Shown here one piece after another: positions 53,796 to 64,000 of a DNA stretch of 64,000 nucleotides. How positions within the stretch are numbered: the stretch's first letter is position 1; each line of letters begins with the position of its first letter. The notes beneath the pieces were generated by a model that searched no databases, had not been told where the DNA came from, and was given only the letters and a program-made list of their open reading frames with translations. Source of the DNA: Hahella sp. KA22 (GTDB taxonomy: Bacteria > Pseudomonadota > Gammaproteobacteria > Pseudomonadales > Oleiphilaceae); NCBI RefSeq assembly GCF_004135205.1, contig NZ_CP035490.1, positions 2,497,501-2,561,500 on the forward strand, read 5' to 3'. Both the position numbers and the translations under genes were made by a program.

Positions 53796-54269
53796 ATGAG
53801 CAAGCAAGTGAAACCCATCCCGGACGGCTATCATTCCGTCACTTCTTATCTGACTGTCAAAGGCGCCGCTGACGCACTGGCGTTTTATAAACGCGCTTTT
53901 GACGCCGAAGAAATCATGCGCATGAATGGCCCGCATGGCGACATCGGGCATGCGGAAATAAAGATTGGCGATTCCCGCGTCATGCTCTCCGATGAGTGCC
54001 CCGAAATGCAATTCGTTGGCCCGCAAACGCTGGGTGGAAGTCCTGTCGCACTGATGTTGTACGTTCCAGATGTGGACGCTACCTTCGCCAGGGCGATAGC
54101 CGCCGGCGCCAAAGAGCGGTTAAAGGTGGAAGACAAATTCTATGGCGATCGCAGCGGTAGCCTGGAAGATCCATTCGGCCATGTCTGGCACATCGCCACT
54201 CATATTGAAGATGTCAGTGAGCAAGAACTGATGGCGCGCGCGAAGAAGTTTATGGAAAGCCAGAGCTGA
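53796..54269 (+). CDS. VOC/PhnB-like glyoxalase-fold protein
   Basis: 157 aa. PhnB-like fold with IPDGYHSVTSYLTVKGAADALAFYKRAF, HAEIKIGDSRVMLSDE and GDRSGSLEDPFGHVWHIATH. The VOC fold often holds a divalent metal; the usual ligands His/Glu are plausible here (the H in GYHS, the D/E in SDE, the H in GHVW). Role unassigned; members include stress, resistance and demethylase-like proteins. Single-gene unit. Confidence 0.85.
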   Translation: MSKQVKPIPDGYHSVTSYLTVKGAADALAFYKRAFDAEEIMRMNGPHGDIGHAEIKIGDSRVMLSDECPEMQFVGPQTLGGSPVALMLYVPDVDATFARAIAAGAKERLKVEDKFYGDRSGSLEDPFGHVWHIATHIEDVSEQELMARAKKFMESQS

Positions 54270-54276
54270 CGAACAC

Positions 54277-54343
54277 AAAGAGGCATGCTGGAGTTCTCGT
54301 GTAACGGATTCCGGCTGCTTCTCCTTCCTTTTGCAGCCTCTTT
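54277..54343 (+). terminator. terminator-like hairpin after the VOC gene
   Basis: AAAGAGGC (54277-54284) / GCCTCTTT (54336-54343), continuing TTT. The loop is long (51 bases) and can form smaller stems, so efficiency is uncertain. Confidence 0.45.
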
Positions 54344-54538
54344 TTACTCCCTCTCTTTACTCCCAAACGCCTCGTATATTTGCTTTGTTAAGCGGCGGGT
54401 TTGGCTTGTCGCACTGACCTAAAGTCGTGTTTTTATTCCCCCTTGGACGTGATTTTATCGAAACCTCAGCGTGGTGGACGATCGTGCGTATGGCTCGCGT
54501 CTGCGACGGGACTTATCGAATCAGAAGGAAAATGCGAG

Positions 54539-55708
54539 ATGAAAATAGCCATTCTGGGCGGCGGAGTCGCCGGCGTCGGCACGGCAATTGCGCTGACGCA
54601 AAAGGGCTTTGACGTAGCTGTATACGAGCGTCGTTCAGCGCCAACGGATGTTGGCGCAGGCATTGTGATATGGCCAAACGCAGCGTATGTGCTCGATCAG
54701 CTTGGCGTTCTGAATGACATTGCCGCGTTATCCGGGCGCCCCACGCGTATGCGCAGAATTTCTCACCACGGCGAGGCGCTGGGCTCCGTGGATATTCTCG
54801 ATATCAATCGGCGCATGGGCTATCCCAGCCTGTCTGTATTGCGGCGGGATCTGCAAAAGGCTTTGCTGGCGAAGCTCCACGCGTTGGGCGTTGAAGTTCA
54901 TTATGGTTATGCAGTGGCGGATATTGAGCAAGAGGGCCGAGACCGAGCCTGCATATGCTTTGGAAACGGCGCGCGGGTGATGGCTGATGTGGTCATCGGC
55001 GCCGACGGGCGCATGGACTCCCCATCAAGGCGCTACGTGCATGGCGACAGTCGGCCGGTATATCAGGGCTTTATCAACTGGGTTGGGGTCTATGAAGCGC
55101 AAGAGGACGTCTTCACTGATATGGCGGTGCGTGATTACTGGGGCGTGGGGGAACGTTTCGGCATCGTGCCGGTTAGCAAGCGGGCGGCGTATTGGGCGGG
55201 CGCGATAGTCAGTAAGTCCATAGAGGAGGGCAATCCGGAGCGGTATAAAAAGGAGCTGCTATCGGTCTTCTCCGCGTGGCCGTCGCCTGTCGCTAAGGTC
55301 ATCGAAGAAACCCCCGTCGAGAGCATTCATAAGGTTTATGTGCATGACCACGATCCCATCGCGTTATGGCATAAACGCAATGTGATTGTCATCGGCGATG
55401 CGGCTCATGCGCCGCTGCCCACGTCCGGGCAGGGCGCTTGTCAGGCGCTGGAGGACGCCTGGCATCTGGCGAACTGTCTGCAAGAAAATCCCCGCGACCT
55501 CAATGCGGCGTTTACGGTTTTCACCGCAGTGCGCTCGGAAAAGACGGCGGACATTATTCGGGCGGGACGCGCTTTGGCCGCGGCGCTTTTTAATACGGAC
55601 GCATCGTTTTGCGAAGCGAGAAACGCCAGCAGCAAAAGCTCAGACTTTGCTGAGGTCGCCAAAAGCATGGCGCAGTTTTGGGGGCGTGGTTTGCCCTTAA
55701 ATGTGTAA
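54539..55708 (+). CDS. FAD-dependent aromatic-type monooxygenase
   Basis: 389 aa from ATG 54539, preceded by GAAGGAAA; an upstream frame from 54401 is rejected because the Rossmann start begins at 54539. Seen: MKIAILGGGVAGVGTAIALTQKGF (GxGxxG ADP-binding), an Arg near residue 105 (LRRDLQKALL), DVVIGADGRMDSPSRR (DG motif) and VIGDAAHAPLPTSGQGACQALEDA (GD motif, riboflavin contact). This is the PheA/UbiH-like group A flavoprotein hydroxylase fold. Substrate unknown. No neighbour gene on the same strand. Confidence 0.88.
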   Translation: MKIAILGGGVAGVGTAIALTQKGFDVAVYERRSAPTDVGAGIVIWPNAAYVLDQLGVLNDIAALSGRPTRMRRISHHGEALGSVDILDINRRMGYPSLSVLRRDLQKALLAKLHALGVEVHYGYAVADIEQEGRDRACICFGNGARVMADVVIGADGRMDSPSRRYVHGDSRPVYQGFINWVGVYEAQEDVFTDMAVRDYWGVGERFGIVPVSKRAAYWAGAIVSKSIEEGNPERYKKELLSVFSAWPSPVAKVIEETPVESIHKVYVHDHDPIALWHKRNVIVIGDAAHAPLPTSGQGACQALEDAWHLANCLQENPRDLNAAFTVFTAVRSEKTADIIRAGRALAAALFNTDASFCEARNASSKSSDFAEVAKSMAQFWGRGLPLNV

Positions 55709-55779
55709 CTTGCGCTGTCGTATGCCGGGCCCCTGAGGGCCCTGAATAGAGGGGCGCAGATGGTGATTTCCGTCGAAAC

Positions 55780-55995
55780 TCAGCTGTTCTCGATACGGAA
55801 GCCGACTTTCAGGCTGACTTGAAAGTGGCCGACTTCGCCGTTGACAATGTGGCCGCGGGTTTCCGTAACTTCGAACCATTCGAGGTGCTTGATAGTGCGG
55901 GAGCATTCCCGAATGGCGTTTTGAATGGCTTCATCGATGCTGTTCTTGGATGAACCGACCACTTCCACTTTCTTGTAGGTATGATGATCTGACAT
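55780..55995 (-). CDS. dodecin flavin-binding protein
   Basis: 71 aa, family length. Dodecins form 12-mers that store or buffer flavins. Seen: YKKVEVVGSSKNSIDEAIQNAI, then HLEWFEVTETRGHIVNG with the stacking Trp, and QVSLKVGFRIE. ATG 55995 follows a GGAGAG site. Convergent with the FAD monooxygenase, which may benefit from flavin buffering, though this is only proximity. Confidence 0.93.
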   Translation of the reverse strand: MSDHHTYKKVEVVGSSKNSIDEAIQNAIRECSRTIKHLEWFEVTETRGHIVNGEVGHFQVSLKVGFRIENS

Positions 55996-56058
55996 GTGAA
56001 CTCTCCTTTGTTTCTTTGACGGACGCTCCTTCGTCAGTGTAGCAAGAAATATCCTTGC

Positions 56059-56361
56059 TTAAATGTCGTCGTCGGAACGGTTTGCTTCCGCCTGCTCTGA
56101 CATTTTCATCATCAACGCCATGTTAAGATCCCGGTCGAAGCTCTCGCAGCAGGCTTCCGTGCGGATTTTGCACTGTCCGCTTTCGGACTCGTAATTCAAT
56201 TCGTAGCCGGTTTTTTCGCCATGCTCAGAGCAAACCATGTCGCCCAGGGTCTCCTGGTAGGCGTTGACGAGGAAGTCTTCCGCCGCGGTTCTGTCTTCAT
56301 CTTGGCGAAACTCTTCAGCGCTGACTTCCACGCCGTCCACTTTGTATTTAACGTTGCTCAT
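56059..56361 (-). CDS. uncharacterised small acidic Cys-containing protein
   Basis: 100 aa, acidic. Four Cys: one in DMVCSEHGE, one in GQCKIR and an adjacent pair in EACCES. Not recognised. The start (ATG 56361) has no strong ribosome site. It lies 63 bases upstream of dodecin on the same strand and could be co-transcribed with it. Cytoplasmic by composition. Probably real because length, frame and codon use resemble the neighbours. Confidence 0.55.
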   Translation of the reverse strand: MSNVKYKVDGVEVSAEEFRQDEDRTAAEDFLVNAYQETLGDMVCSEHGEKTGYELNYESESGQCKIRTEACCESFDRDLNMALMMKMSEQAEANRSDDDI

Positions 56362-56523
56362 AATTCTGAACCCTTTGATGTTGTGGGGTGCAAGGATAAA
56401 CCCTAAGCGATCTGGTTTGAAGGCTTGATCATGGCGAGGTGGAGAGCGTGATGACGAGGCAAGGAAAGGGGTGAAGAAAGCAGTGAAGAAAGTAGTGAAT
56501 AAAGGGCGGAGAAACAGCGCTTC

Positions 56524-57375
56524 TCAAGGTGAAGCGGTTTCCTCAGGGGGCGAGTCCAGATGGATAACCCTGCGCTGCGACAAGTTCAATTCGGCGAGGT
56601 CTTCTCCCCAGTATTTCTTTATTAAACGATCTATCAAACCACTGCTGCGCGCGCGATTCATACTGTCCGTCATCGCGTCTACATGGGCCTGGGCGTCGTG
56701 AGAAAGATAGAAATAGAAATCGCTTTGGTATTGCAGCAACAGATTTTTCTCAATGTCCAGGCCGGGATATTTGTGTGACTCGCGGATAATTTCGTTTGCT
56801 CCCCGGGGGAAATAATCAATGCCGCGATTTCCCTGCGCCAGTGGGCGAAATGCGGCAGTCCAGTCGCCGTCAAAAATCATCACCGGCAAACGGTTATATT
56901 CCCAGACGCGCCGGTCGTACCATGTCTTGCCGATCGCCGCCACTTTGTTCAGGGTGCGAAAATCCTCCAGGTTGCGAACCTGATCGTAAATAGCCTGACG
57001 ACCTTCCGGGATCAGCATAATTCGCTTGCTGATCAAGCCATTGGTGATAGGGATCGGCACCCGGACGTGGTGATTGTCGCGCTCTGCTGTGGGAAGCATC
57101 CAGGCGATCGTCACGTCGCCTTTGTCCAGCATCTGAATTACCCGCTTCTGTGGGAATGGTTGAGAGGTGATGATTTCGTACTCGTAGCCCGCCTGCGACA
57201 GTGCGCTTTCTATTAATTCCCTATAGTAAGCGCCGTCTTTGCCTGCTTCGGCGAAATGAGCGACCTTAAGCTTAACGGTTTCTTTTTGGGCCCAGGCCGA
57301 CGCAGACGAGAAAGCAGTCAGCAGACAGATCAGTCCGGCCAGGTAGCGCTGTGTTAGAAAAAGTATGTGAGTCAA
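56524..57375 (-). CDS. periplasmic solute-binding-like protein (orphan)
   Basis: 283 aa. Signal peptide ends in SSASAWA-QK. The mature part resembles SBP_bac_3-like proteins: LKVAHFAEAGKDGAYYRELIESAL, KRVIQMLDKGDVTIAWMLPT, LISKRIMLIPEGRQ, VAAIGKTWYDRRVWE and YFYLSHDAQAHVDAM. It is divergent from the two family 3 proteins at 31638-33259. No transporter genes nearby; such orphans sometimes feed sensor kinases. Function unknown. Confidence 0.7.
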   Translation of the reverse strand: MTHILFLTQRYLAGLICLLTAFSSASAWAQKETVKLKVAHFAEAGKDGAYYRELIESALSQAGYEYEIITSQPFPQKRVIQMLDKGDVTIAWMLPTAERDNHHVRVPIPITNGLISKRIMLIPEGRQAIYDQVRNLEDFRTLNKVAAIGKTWYDRRVWEYNRLPVMIFDGDWTAAFRPLAQGNRGIDYFPRGANEIIRESHKYPGLDIEKNLLLQYQSDFYFYLSHDAQAHVDAMTDSMNRARSSGLIDRLIKKYWGEDLAELNLSQRRVIHLDSPPEETASP

Positions 57376-57560
57376 TCAATATGCCTCTAAGCGTCAATAC
57401 CGGGACCCTCCTTGACAACATCCCTTGCTGGCGGCTGGATCAGGGACTGGCGACTCCCTCAGGCTATATGAATGAAGGTGGCGTCAGTCGCTGGTAGACA
57501 CAGAGAATACTGCGCATCTATTAAGTTTAGCAGGGGATGGAAATATTTCCGGGCGGAGAA

Positions 57561-58166
57561 TTATGCGGGGTGCGCAGCATAGGGGGCGTATCGATAGTAC
57601 TTGGGCGTGACGCAGATGCGCGCGTGAAGCCAGGACACGCCAAGACCCGCGGTGCTGAGCCAGACGGGCTGCTCGCCAATACGCGCGAGCGTCTCTCGGG
57701 CCAGATATATCCAGAACGCGTCCACCTGTTGCGGCGGCGCGTTGCGGATAAAGCGAGCCAGGTGAGCGTAGTCGCATTGTTTGGTCTGCGGGCGGGGCGA
57801 CACCAGGCGGGCGTCCCCGCCCAGATTGTTGAACGCCGCCACCAGATCGGACTGGCGAGAAGCGCGAAACGGCTTGGCGAAAGGCCGCCAGTCCGGCTGC
57901 AGGCGTGTAAGCGGACCGCTGTTAATCAGGACAAACTCACAAGCCTGGTTCTCATTGACGCTGGATAATGGCGGCGACTCCCAGAAATAGCCTGGGCTAT
58001 CAGCGGAGGCGAAAATCGAATTGAAGAACGCTCGGAACGCCGGATTTTCCTCCAGAAGCTGTAAGGCTTCCAGATAGCTGAGCGGAACCTCTTGATGAAA
58101 CAGGGCATACCGACAGCCGTCGTAATGTGCGAGCTGGGTTTCTTCTACGCTGAATTCTGTCATCAC
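57561..58166 (-). CDS. uncharacterised conserved protein (DUF6940-like)
   Basis: 201 aa, no signal peptide. Seen: SYLEALQLLEENPAFRAFFNSIF, YFWESPPLSS, CEFVLINSGPL, SWLHARICVTPKYYRYAPYA near the C-terminus. From memory this resembles a family of uncharacterised proteins (DUF6940) with a WLH...PKYYRY motif; I could not verify. It lies 10 bases after batD on the same strand and may be co-transcribed, but nothing indicates its role. Confidence 0.55.
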   Translation of the reverse strand: MMTEFSVEETQLAHYDGCRYALFHQEVPLSYLEALQLLEENPAFRAFFNSIFASADSPGYFWESPPLSSVNENQACEFVLINSGPLTRLQPDWRPFAKPFRASRQSDLVAAFNNLGGDARLVSPRPQTKQCDYAHLARFIRNAPPQQVDAFWIYLARETLARIGEQPVWLSTAGLGVSWLHARICVTPKYYRYAPYAAHPA

Positions 58167-58176
58167 GGCGAGCGGC

Positions 58177-59906
58177 TTAAGTGGGATATAAGGGCGCGGG
58201 CTCGCCCTGGGTGTTGGACTCCGCTTTTATCGTCTGCTCGCTGCTTGCCACTAACTTCAGCGCGAACTCGCTTAAATCCGCATTGGCGGTATTGGCGTTC
58301 GGTCCATACAGATCGCGTTGCAGCTGGTTGAGCGGCTCCCGGCTCAGTTCGCGCAGCTGATTGAGCACATGGTGGGCATAGCGCTGCTCCAGGGCGGCTT
58401 GCTGCAGCCAGCGGGTATATAGGTCCACGAATTTGACGACATCACTTTTCGCCAGCTTCTTCAACTGACTCAACTCGATATGCTGAGCGCCTTGGCGCGG
58501 ATGCTCCCGCATGACAGGTTTGACGATAATCGGCTTTCTCCACCAGGCGTATAGGGTGGCCAGCCAGGCGATCAGCAGCAGCCCGGACAAGGTGGGCCAA
58601 AATACGCCAGAACCTGAGGGAGCGGGAGTGGGCGTGGACAGAGGTTCGGGTGTTGAGTCCAGGGTTAAGTCGGTTTTGTCGTCCGCCAGCGTTGTCTGCG
58701 ACGGCGCCGCAGGCGTATTGACGACGGCGGATTGAGCGCCGGGCAATACTGTAATAGTGCGTTCCGGCAGCGTCGCCACGCGCTCTACATCGTTCGTCAC
58801 GTCCCACCATGGAATGCTGACGGCGGGCAGGGTGTAGGTTCCCGGCTTGATCGCCACCAGGGCCTGGGTTTCCTTGCGTTGGCCGGTGACGCCTGCCGCG
58901 TGCTCTTCCGTGTCGATGCTTTCAGGCTCTGGATAGACTTTTACGCCCTCCACACTGACGCTATTCAGCGGGGGAATCTGTACGCCTTCGATGCCCAAGG
59001 CCTGTACGCTGATGGTTCGGGTTAAGGAGTCGCCGACCTTGATTTCCCGCGCCGGATCACTCCACACGTCGCGGATGCTCAGGCTTTGCGCCGGCACCCA
59101 TTGTTTGCCGGAAAACGAAGCGGGCGGCGCTTTGACGTCAATCTCCACAGCAGGCGACTTTTCCTCACTGTAGAAACGGCGTCCAATGCGACGCTGAGCC
59201 AGGGTACCGGTGAAAATCTGCTCGGGGATGGCGATCTTGCCGGCTTTCTGCGGGAAAATAACGTACTGACGCTCCACCACGCTGAAGCGGCGGGAGCCGA
59301 CGTAACGGGTGTATTCCTTTTGTTTGCCCAGCTGTTTGACCAGAATGTCGGGATGGTCAGGGTGCGTCAGCTCGCCCCGCAGCATATCGTCGCTGTAAAA
59401 CAGGCGGATGGTGTAAATCAGTTGCTGTTGCACGTAGACGGACTTGTTGTCCACCTCCGCTTCCAGGAAGACGGGTTTTTCTTCTTTCGCCACCGCTTGT
59501 TGGCTGGTCTCAACCACCTTTATGGCGATTGGCTGTGATTCGTTGTCCTTGTACTTGACCGCCGGGATCTCCAGGTCGCCGCTGCGCTTGGGTAGCAGGG
59601 TGTAGACCCAGGTGATGATGGAGTTGTTCTTGTTGTTCTCGATCTGCACCCGATAGCTTTGCTGACGGTCCATGACTTCGAAGTCTTTGTCCAGCTCGCC
59701 GACATCCGGCTGCGGTACGGACAAGGTGTTCAGGTTGAAAAAGTCCAAAGCGGAGTCGACTTCCAGCTTGCTGGTGATCGTCAGCTGCAATGATTCATTC
59801 TGTCTGACTTCCTGGCGGTCCACACTGACGTTCAGGCTGTCCTCCGCCCAGGCTCCCAGGCTGAGAACACATAGCATGAGCAGGCATAAAAATCGGTTTA
59901 CAGGAG

Positions 59907-59913
<7 letters not shown>
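58177..59913 (-). CDS. batD: BatD-like membrane protein
   Basis: 578 aa. Signal peptide MVTPVNRFLCLLMLCVLSLGAWA-ED, a large periplasmic beta-rich region (SLNVSVDRQEVRQNESLQL, KYKDNESQPIAIKV, VWSDPAREIKVGDSL), a membrane segment near residue 445 (VFWPTLSGLLLIAWLATLYAWW) and a cytoplasmic helical tail. This is the BatD/BAM-like layout of the aerotolerance (Bat) operon. Overlaps the preceding gene by 7 bases, as expected within an operon. Function of Bat proteins is still unclear; they are linked to envelope stress and MoxR chaperones. Confidence 0.88.
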
Positions 59914-61915
<2,002 letters not shown>

Positions 61916-61919
<4 letters not shown>

Positions 61920-62950
61920 GGCGCCTTCTCCAGCTGCGTTGGCGCGCTCCTGCGAGTCAGTCCGGCAAGGGCGGGCGCCAGCCAGCACAATGACAACAGG
62001 GCAACTGCGACTAACAAGGGCGCCCAATACCACTCTGTTTTAGGACGGAAGAAGCGCTGCTGCTGTTTGATCGGCTCCAATTGGTTGATGGATTCATAGA
62101 TTTGCTCCAACTCCCCGGTGTTGCGGGCGCGGAAGTATTGCCCGCCTGTCTGGTCGGCGATGCTTCGCAGCAAAGTTTCGTCCAGATCGGCGGACGGGTT
62201 TTCCTTACGGTAGCCGAAGATGCCGCGGCGGATGATTTCATCTGCGCCCACGCCGACGGTATAGATTTTAATGCCGGCTTCTGCGGCCAGTTTGGCGGCT
62301 TGCTCGGGGGAGACTTCGCCGCCGGTGTTGGCGCCGTCAGTCAGCAGCACCAGCACTCGGGAGTCGGCGGGGCGCTCCCGCAGGCGCTTGATTCCAAGCC
62401 CAATGGCGTCCCCAATGGCGGTGGCGTTGCCAGCGATGCCCAGGGTGGCTTCATTCAGCAGTTCGCCTACGGTAATCAGGTCGTAGGTCAGCGGCGCCTG
62501 AATGTACGGTTGGGCGCCAAACAGAATCAGTCCCAGCCGATCTCCCTGACGGACCTGGATAAAGTCGGTGACCACGGACTTCACCACGTCCAGCCGGGTG
62601 GCTTGATAGCCTTTCAGCTGCAAATCGGTTTCCTGCATGCTGGGAGAAATATCCACCGCCAGCATGAGATCGCGGGCTTCGTAGTCCATGGGGATGGGCT
62701 CCCCCTGCCACTGCGGCCGGCAAACCGCCAGCACCAACAAGGCCCAGGCCAGGACTTGTAGTACCGCGCTCCAACGTCCGCTGGGCGCGTTGCTTGAACC
62801 CGCTTCGGCGCCTTCCAGCACCAGTGCGGCCTGTTGATAGAAGGGAACCCGCAACGCCAGATTGCGTCCTTCTTCATTCTTTTGGCGCTTTTTCATTAAC
62901 CAGGGAAGGGGGAGCGCCAACAACAACCATGGCCAGGCGAGGGTCAGCAC
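61916..62950 (-). CDS. batA: BatA-like von Willebrand A domain membrane protein
   Basis: 344 aa. Membrane segments at 1-20 (LAWPWLLLALPLPWLM), 61-80 (VLQVLAWALLVLAVC) and near 312-330 before the C-terminus. vWA domain from about 90 with MIDAS residues DISPSM, T in GNATAIGDAIG and TDGANTGG. The vWA faces the periplasm or cytoplasm as in Bat proteins, with unknown ligands. Overlaps the next gene by 4 bases and lies a few bases from the DUF4381 gene, one transcription unit. A MoxR ATPase gene would be expected beyond the right edge. Confidence 0.9.
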
Positions 62951-63408
62951 CGCAGCCTCCTTATCCAGCGCTGCGCGGCTTGGTAGGCCACGTCTGGGGA
63001 AAGCGCGGGACGTGGGCTGTAAAGGCTTTGCAGGTAGGCGTCGATGTCTCCATGTTGCCCTTTGGGCAGCCGATCTTTCAAAAAGGCGCCCCAGGCGTCG
63101 CCGGATAGCGGCAGAGCGGCTTTCAGGCCCAGGGTGCGGCAGTGGCGTTTCAGCACGAGATTGACGTTGGCGAGAAAGTCGCCGGGACGACCATGGTCAT
63201 TGAATTCGCGCCAGTGATGTTCCAGTACGGACAACGAGGCTTTGGTTCGCTTGTGGCGGCGATACAGCCATATTCCGAGCCAGATGAGTCCCACCAGCGC
63301 GAAAAAACATTCCAGAATCACGAACCACCATCCCCAGGGCAGCGGCCACCAGCCGGAGGGAGAGGGGTCCATGATATCCAGCAACTGTAAGGATTGCGTC
63401 GGGTCCAT
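62944..63408 (-). CDS. DUF4381 single-pass membrane protein
   Basis: 154 aa from ATG 63408, which overlaps the stop of the DUF58 gene by one base (TGATG); the longer in-frame start at 63537 lies inside that gene. One membrane segment (WWFVILECFFALVGLIWLGIWLY), then a basic cytoplasmic part (YRRHKRTKASLSVLEHHWREF) and helices with ALSPDVAYQAAQRWIRR. Matches DUF4381 proteins between DUF58 and batA in Bat operons. Overlaps batA by 7 bases. Function unknown. Confidence 0.85.
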   Translation of the reverse strand: MDPTQSLQLLDIMDPSPSGWWPLPWGWWFVILECFFALVGLIWLGIWLYRRHKRTKASLSVLEHHWREFNDHGRPGDFLANVNLVLKRHCRTLGLKAALPLSGDAWGAFLKDRLPKGQHGDIDAYLQSLYSPRPALSPDVAYQAAQRWIRRLRC

Positions 63409-64000
63409 CAGGCGGCTCCTCGTGCGCCGTTGGAGAACTGCAGTTGATGCAGTTTCTCCGCCGGATCTTCCCAGGTGGAGAGGCGGGCGCAGGCCAGACC
63501 AATAGAGGCGAGTTCCTGCAGCAATTGGTTTTGCCACTGCTCGTATTCATTTTTCAGGCGCAGGGACAGGCGTTCGTTGCGGGTATCCAGGTCCAGGTGG
63601 GAACTTCCGTCGGTAATACGAAAGTTGCCGGGCGGCAAGGTCTGCTCCAGTGGGTCAAATACCTGAAACGGCAACACCTGGCTGTGTCGGCGCAAATCGA
63701 ACAGCAGATTTTTGCTGGTGGCGTCGAACTGTCGCCAGTCGGAAATAATAAAGCATTGGCTTCCGGGGCGGGCGATACGGCGCAACTCCAGCAACGCATC
63801 GTTAAAACTGAATCTGGTCTCGCTCTGTTGCAGGCTCAGCGCCTGATTGAACGAGTTGACGCATTCCAGAATACGCAGCGCCTGACGGGGATGTCGGGAG
63901 GGCTTCAGCGCTTGATGCCCCAAATGGGAGAACACCAGTCCGCCGATACGATCGCCTTGCGCCAGACCGGCCCAGGCCAGTAGCGAAGCGATTTCCGCCG
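63408..64000 (-). CDS. DUF58 domain protein, cut by right edge
   Basis: The frame runs to base 64000, so the start is outside the window; about 196 codons are visible. The GTG at 63935 lies within the conserved segment GDRIGGLVFS and is not the start. Seen: vWA-like DUF58 core with GDRIGGLVFS, LLELRRIARPGSQCFIISDWRQFD, DPLEQTLPPGNFRITDG and a coiled C-terminal part (LKNEYEQWQNQLLQEL). DUF58 proteins accompany MoxR ATPases and Bat proteins. Its stop overlaps the DUF4381 start. Confidence 0.85.
   Translation of the reverse strand, partial: AEIASLLAWAGLAQGDRIGGLVFSHLGHQALKPSRHPRQALRILECVNSFNQALSLQQSETRFSFNDALLELRRIARPGSQCFIISDWRQFDATSKNLLFDLRRHSQVLPFQVFDPLEQTLPPGNFRITDGSSHLDLDTRNERLSLRLKNEYEQWQNQLLQELASIGLACARLSTWEDPAEKLHQLQFSNGARGAA

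Noticed and set aside
55727-55742. GGGCCC-CTGA-GGGCCC hairpin between monooxygenase and dodecin
   Set aside because: Short, no T-run; could be a weak terminator but not enough to call.

Overview
The window (64 kb, about 55% G+C by eye) reads as chromosomal DNA of a motile, chitin-degrading marine gammaproteobacterium. The combination of flagellin glycosylation genes, a secreted chitinase/hexosaminidase/laminarinase set, BatABD-type genes, RdgC, TrhA and Acs suggests an oceanospirillales-like bacterium, possibly Hahella; the genus is an inference from gene content and style, not from a marker gene. I saw no rRNA, tRNA, CRISPR array, prophage or insertion sequence.

Region 1 (1-11936, + strand): a nonulosonic acid (legionaminic/neuraminic-type) and sugar-amidination locus. 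It holds a truncated neuC, neuB, neuD, a CBS-nucleotidyltransferase of PtmE type, a CMP-sugar synthetase, a class III aminotransferase, a SAM methyltransferase, a PhyH-like dioxygenase, a PtmA-type SDR, a PseA-type amidotransferase with dedicated HisH and HisF homologues, and a SAT-like acetyltransferase. A near-perfect sigma-28 promoter inside the locus (2562-2588) ties it to flagellar gene control.

Region 2 (11937-24189): flagellar filament genes. A TPR/methyltransferase-like gene and one large flagellin lie on the - strand behind a sigma-54-type promoter. A Maf-type (DUF115) flagellin glycosyltransferase, a second large flagellin (sigma-28 promoter), flaG, fliD and fliS lie on the + strand. 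The fliD sigma-28 promoter overlaps the upstream terminator. Together regions 1 and 2 form a unit that makes an activated, probably amidinated nine-carbon sugar and places it on flagellin.

Region 3 (24190-43633): general functions. A histone-deacetylase-family enzyme diverges from a Pat-type protein acetyltransferase, and Acs, the classic target of such a pair, lies 11 kb further on. Also here: RdgC, a secreted carboxylesterase-like protein that lacks its nucleophilic serine, two tandem orphan solute-binding proteins, a chemoreceptor with a C-terminal PilZ domain, TrhA, a LysR gene divergent from doxX/ligB-like genes, YaaA and an SGNH hydrolase. A dispersed multi-hairpin repeat occurs in three intergenic spaces.

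Region 4 (43687-53675): a LacI-family regulator, a beta-barrel protein, and three secreted glycosidases (GH18 chitinase, GH16 glucanase with lectin and CBM6 modules, GH20 hexosaminidase). Perfect or near-perfect LacI-type palindromes precede the chitinase and the GH16 gene, so a local polysaccharide regulon is likely.

Region 5 (53796-64000): a VOC protein, an FAD monooxygenase, dodecin, two uncharacterised proteins and another orphan solute-binding protein. It ends with a tightly overlapping - strand operon of DUF58, DUF4381, BatA, BatB/C and BatD, cut by the right edge.
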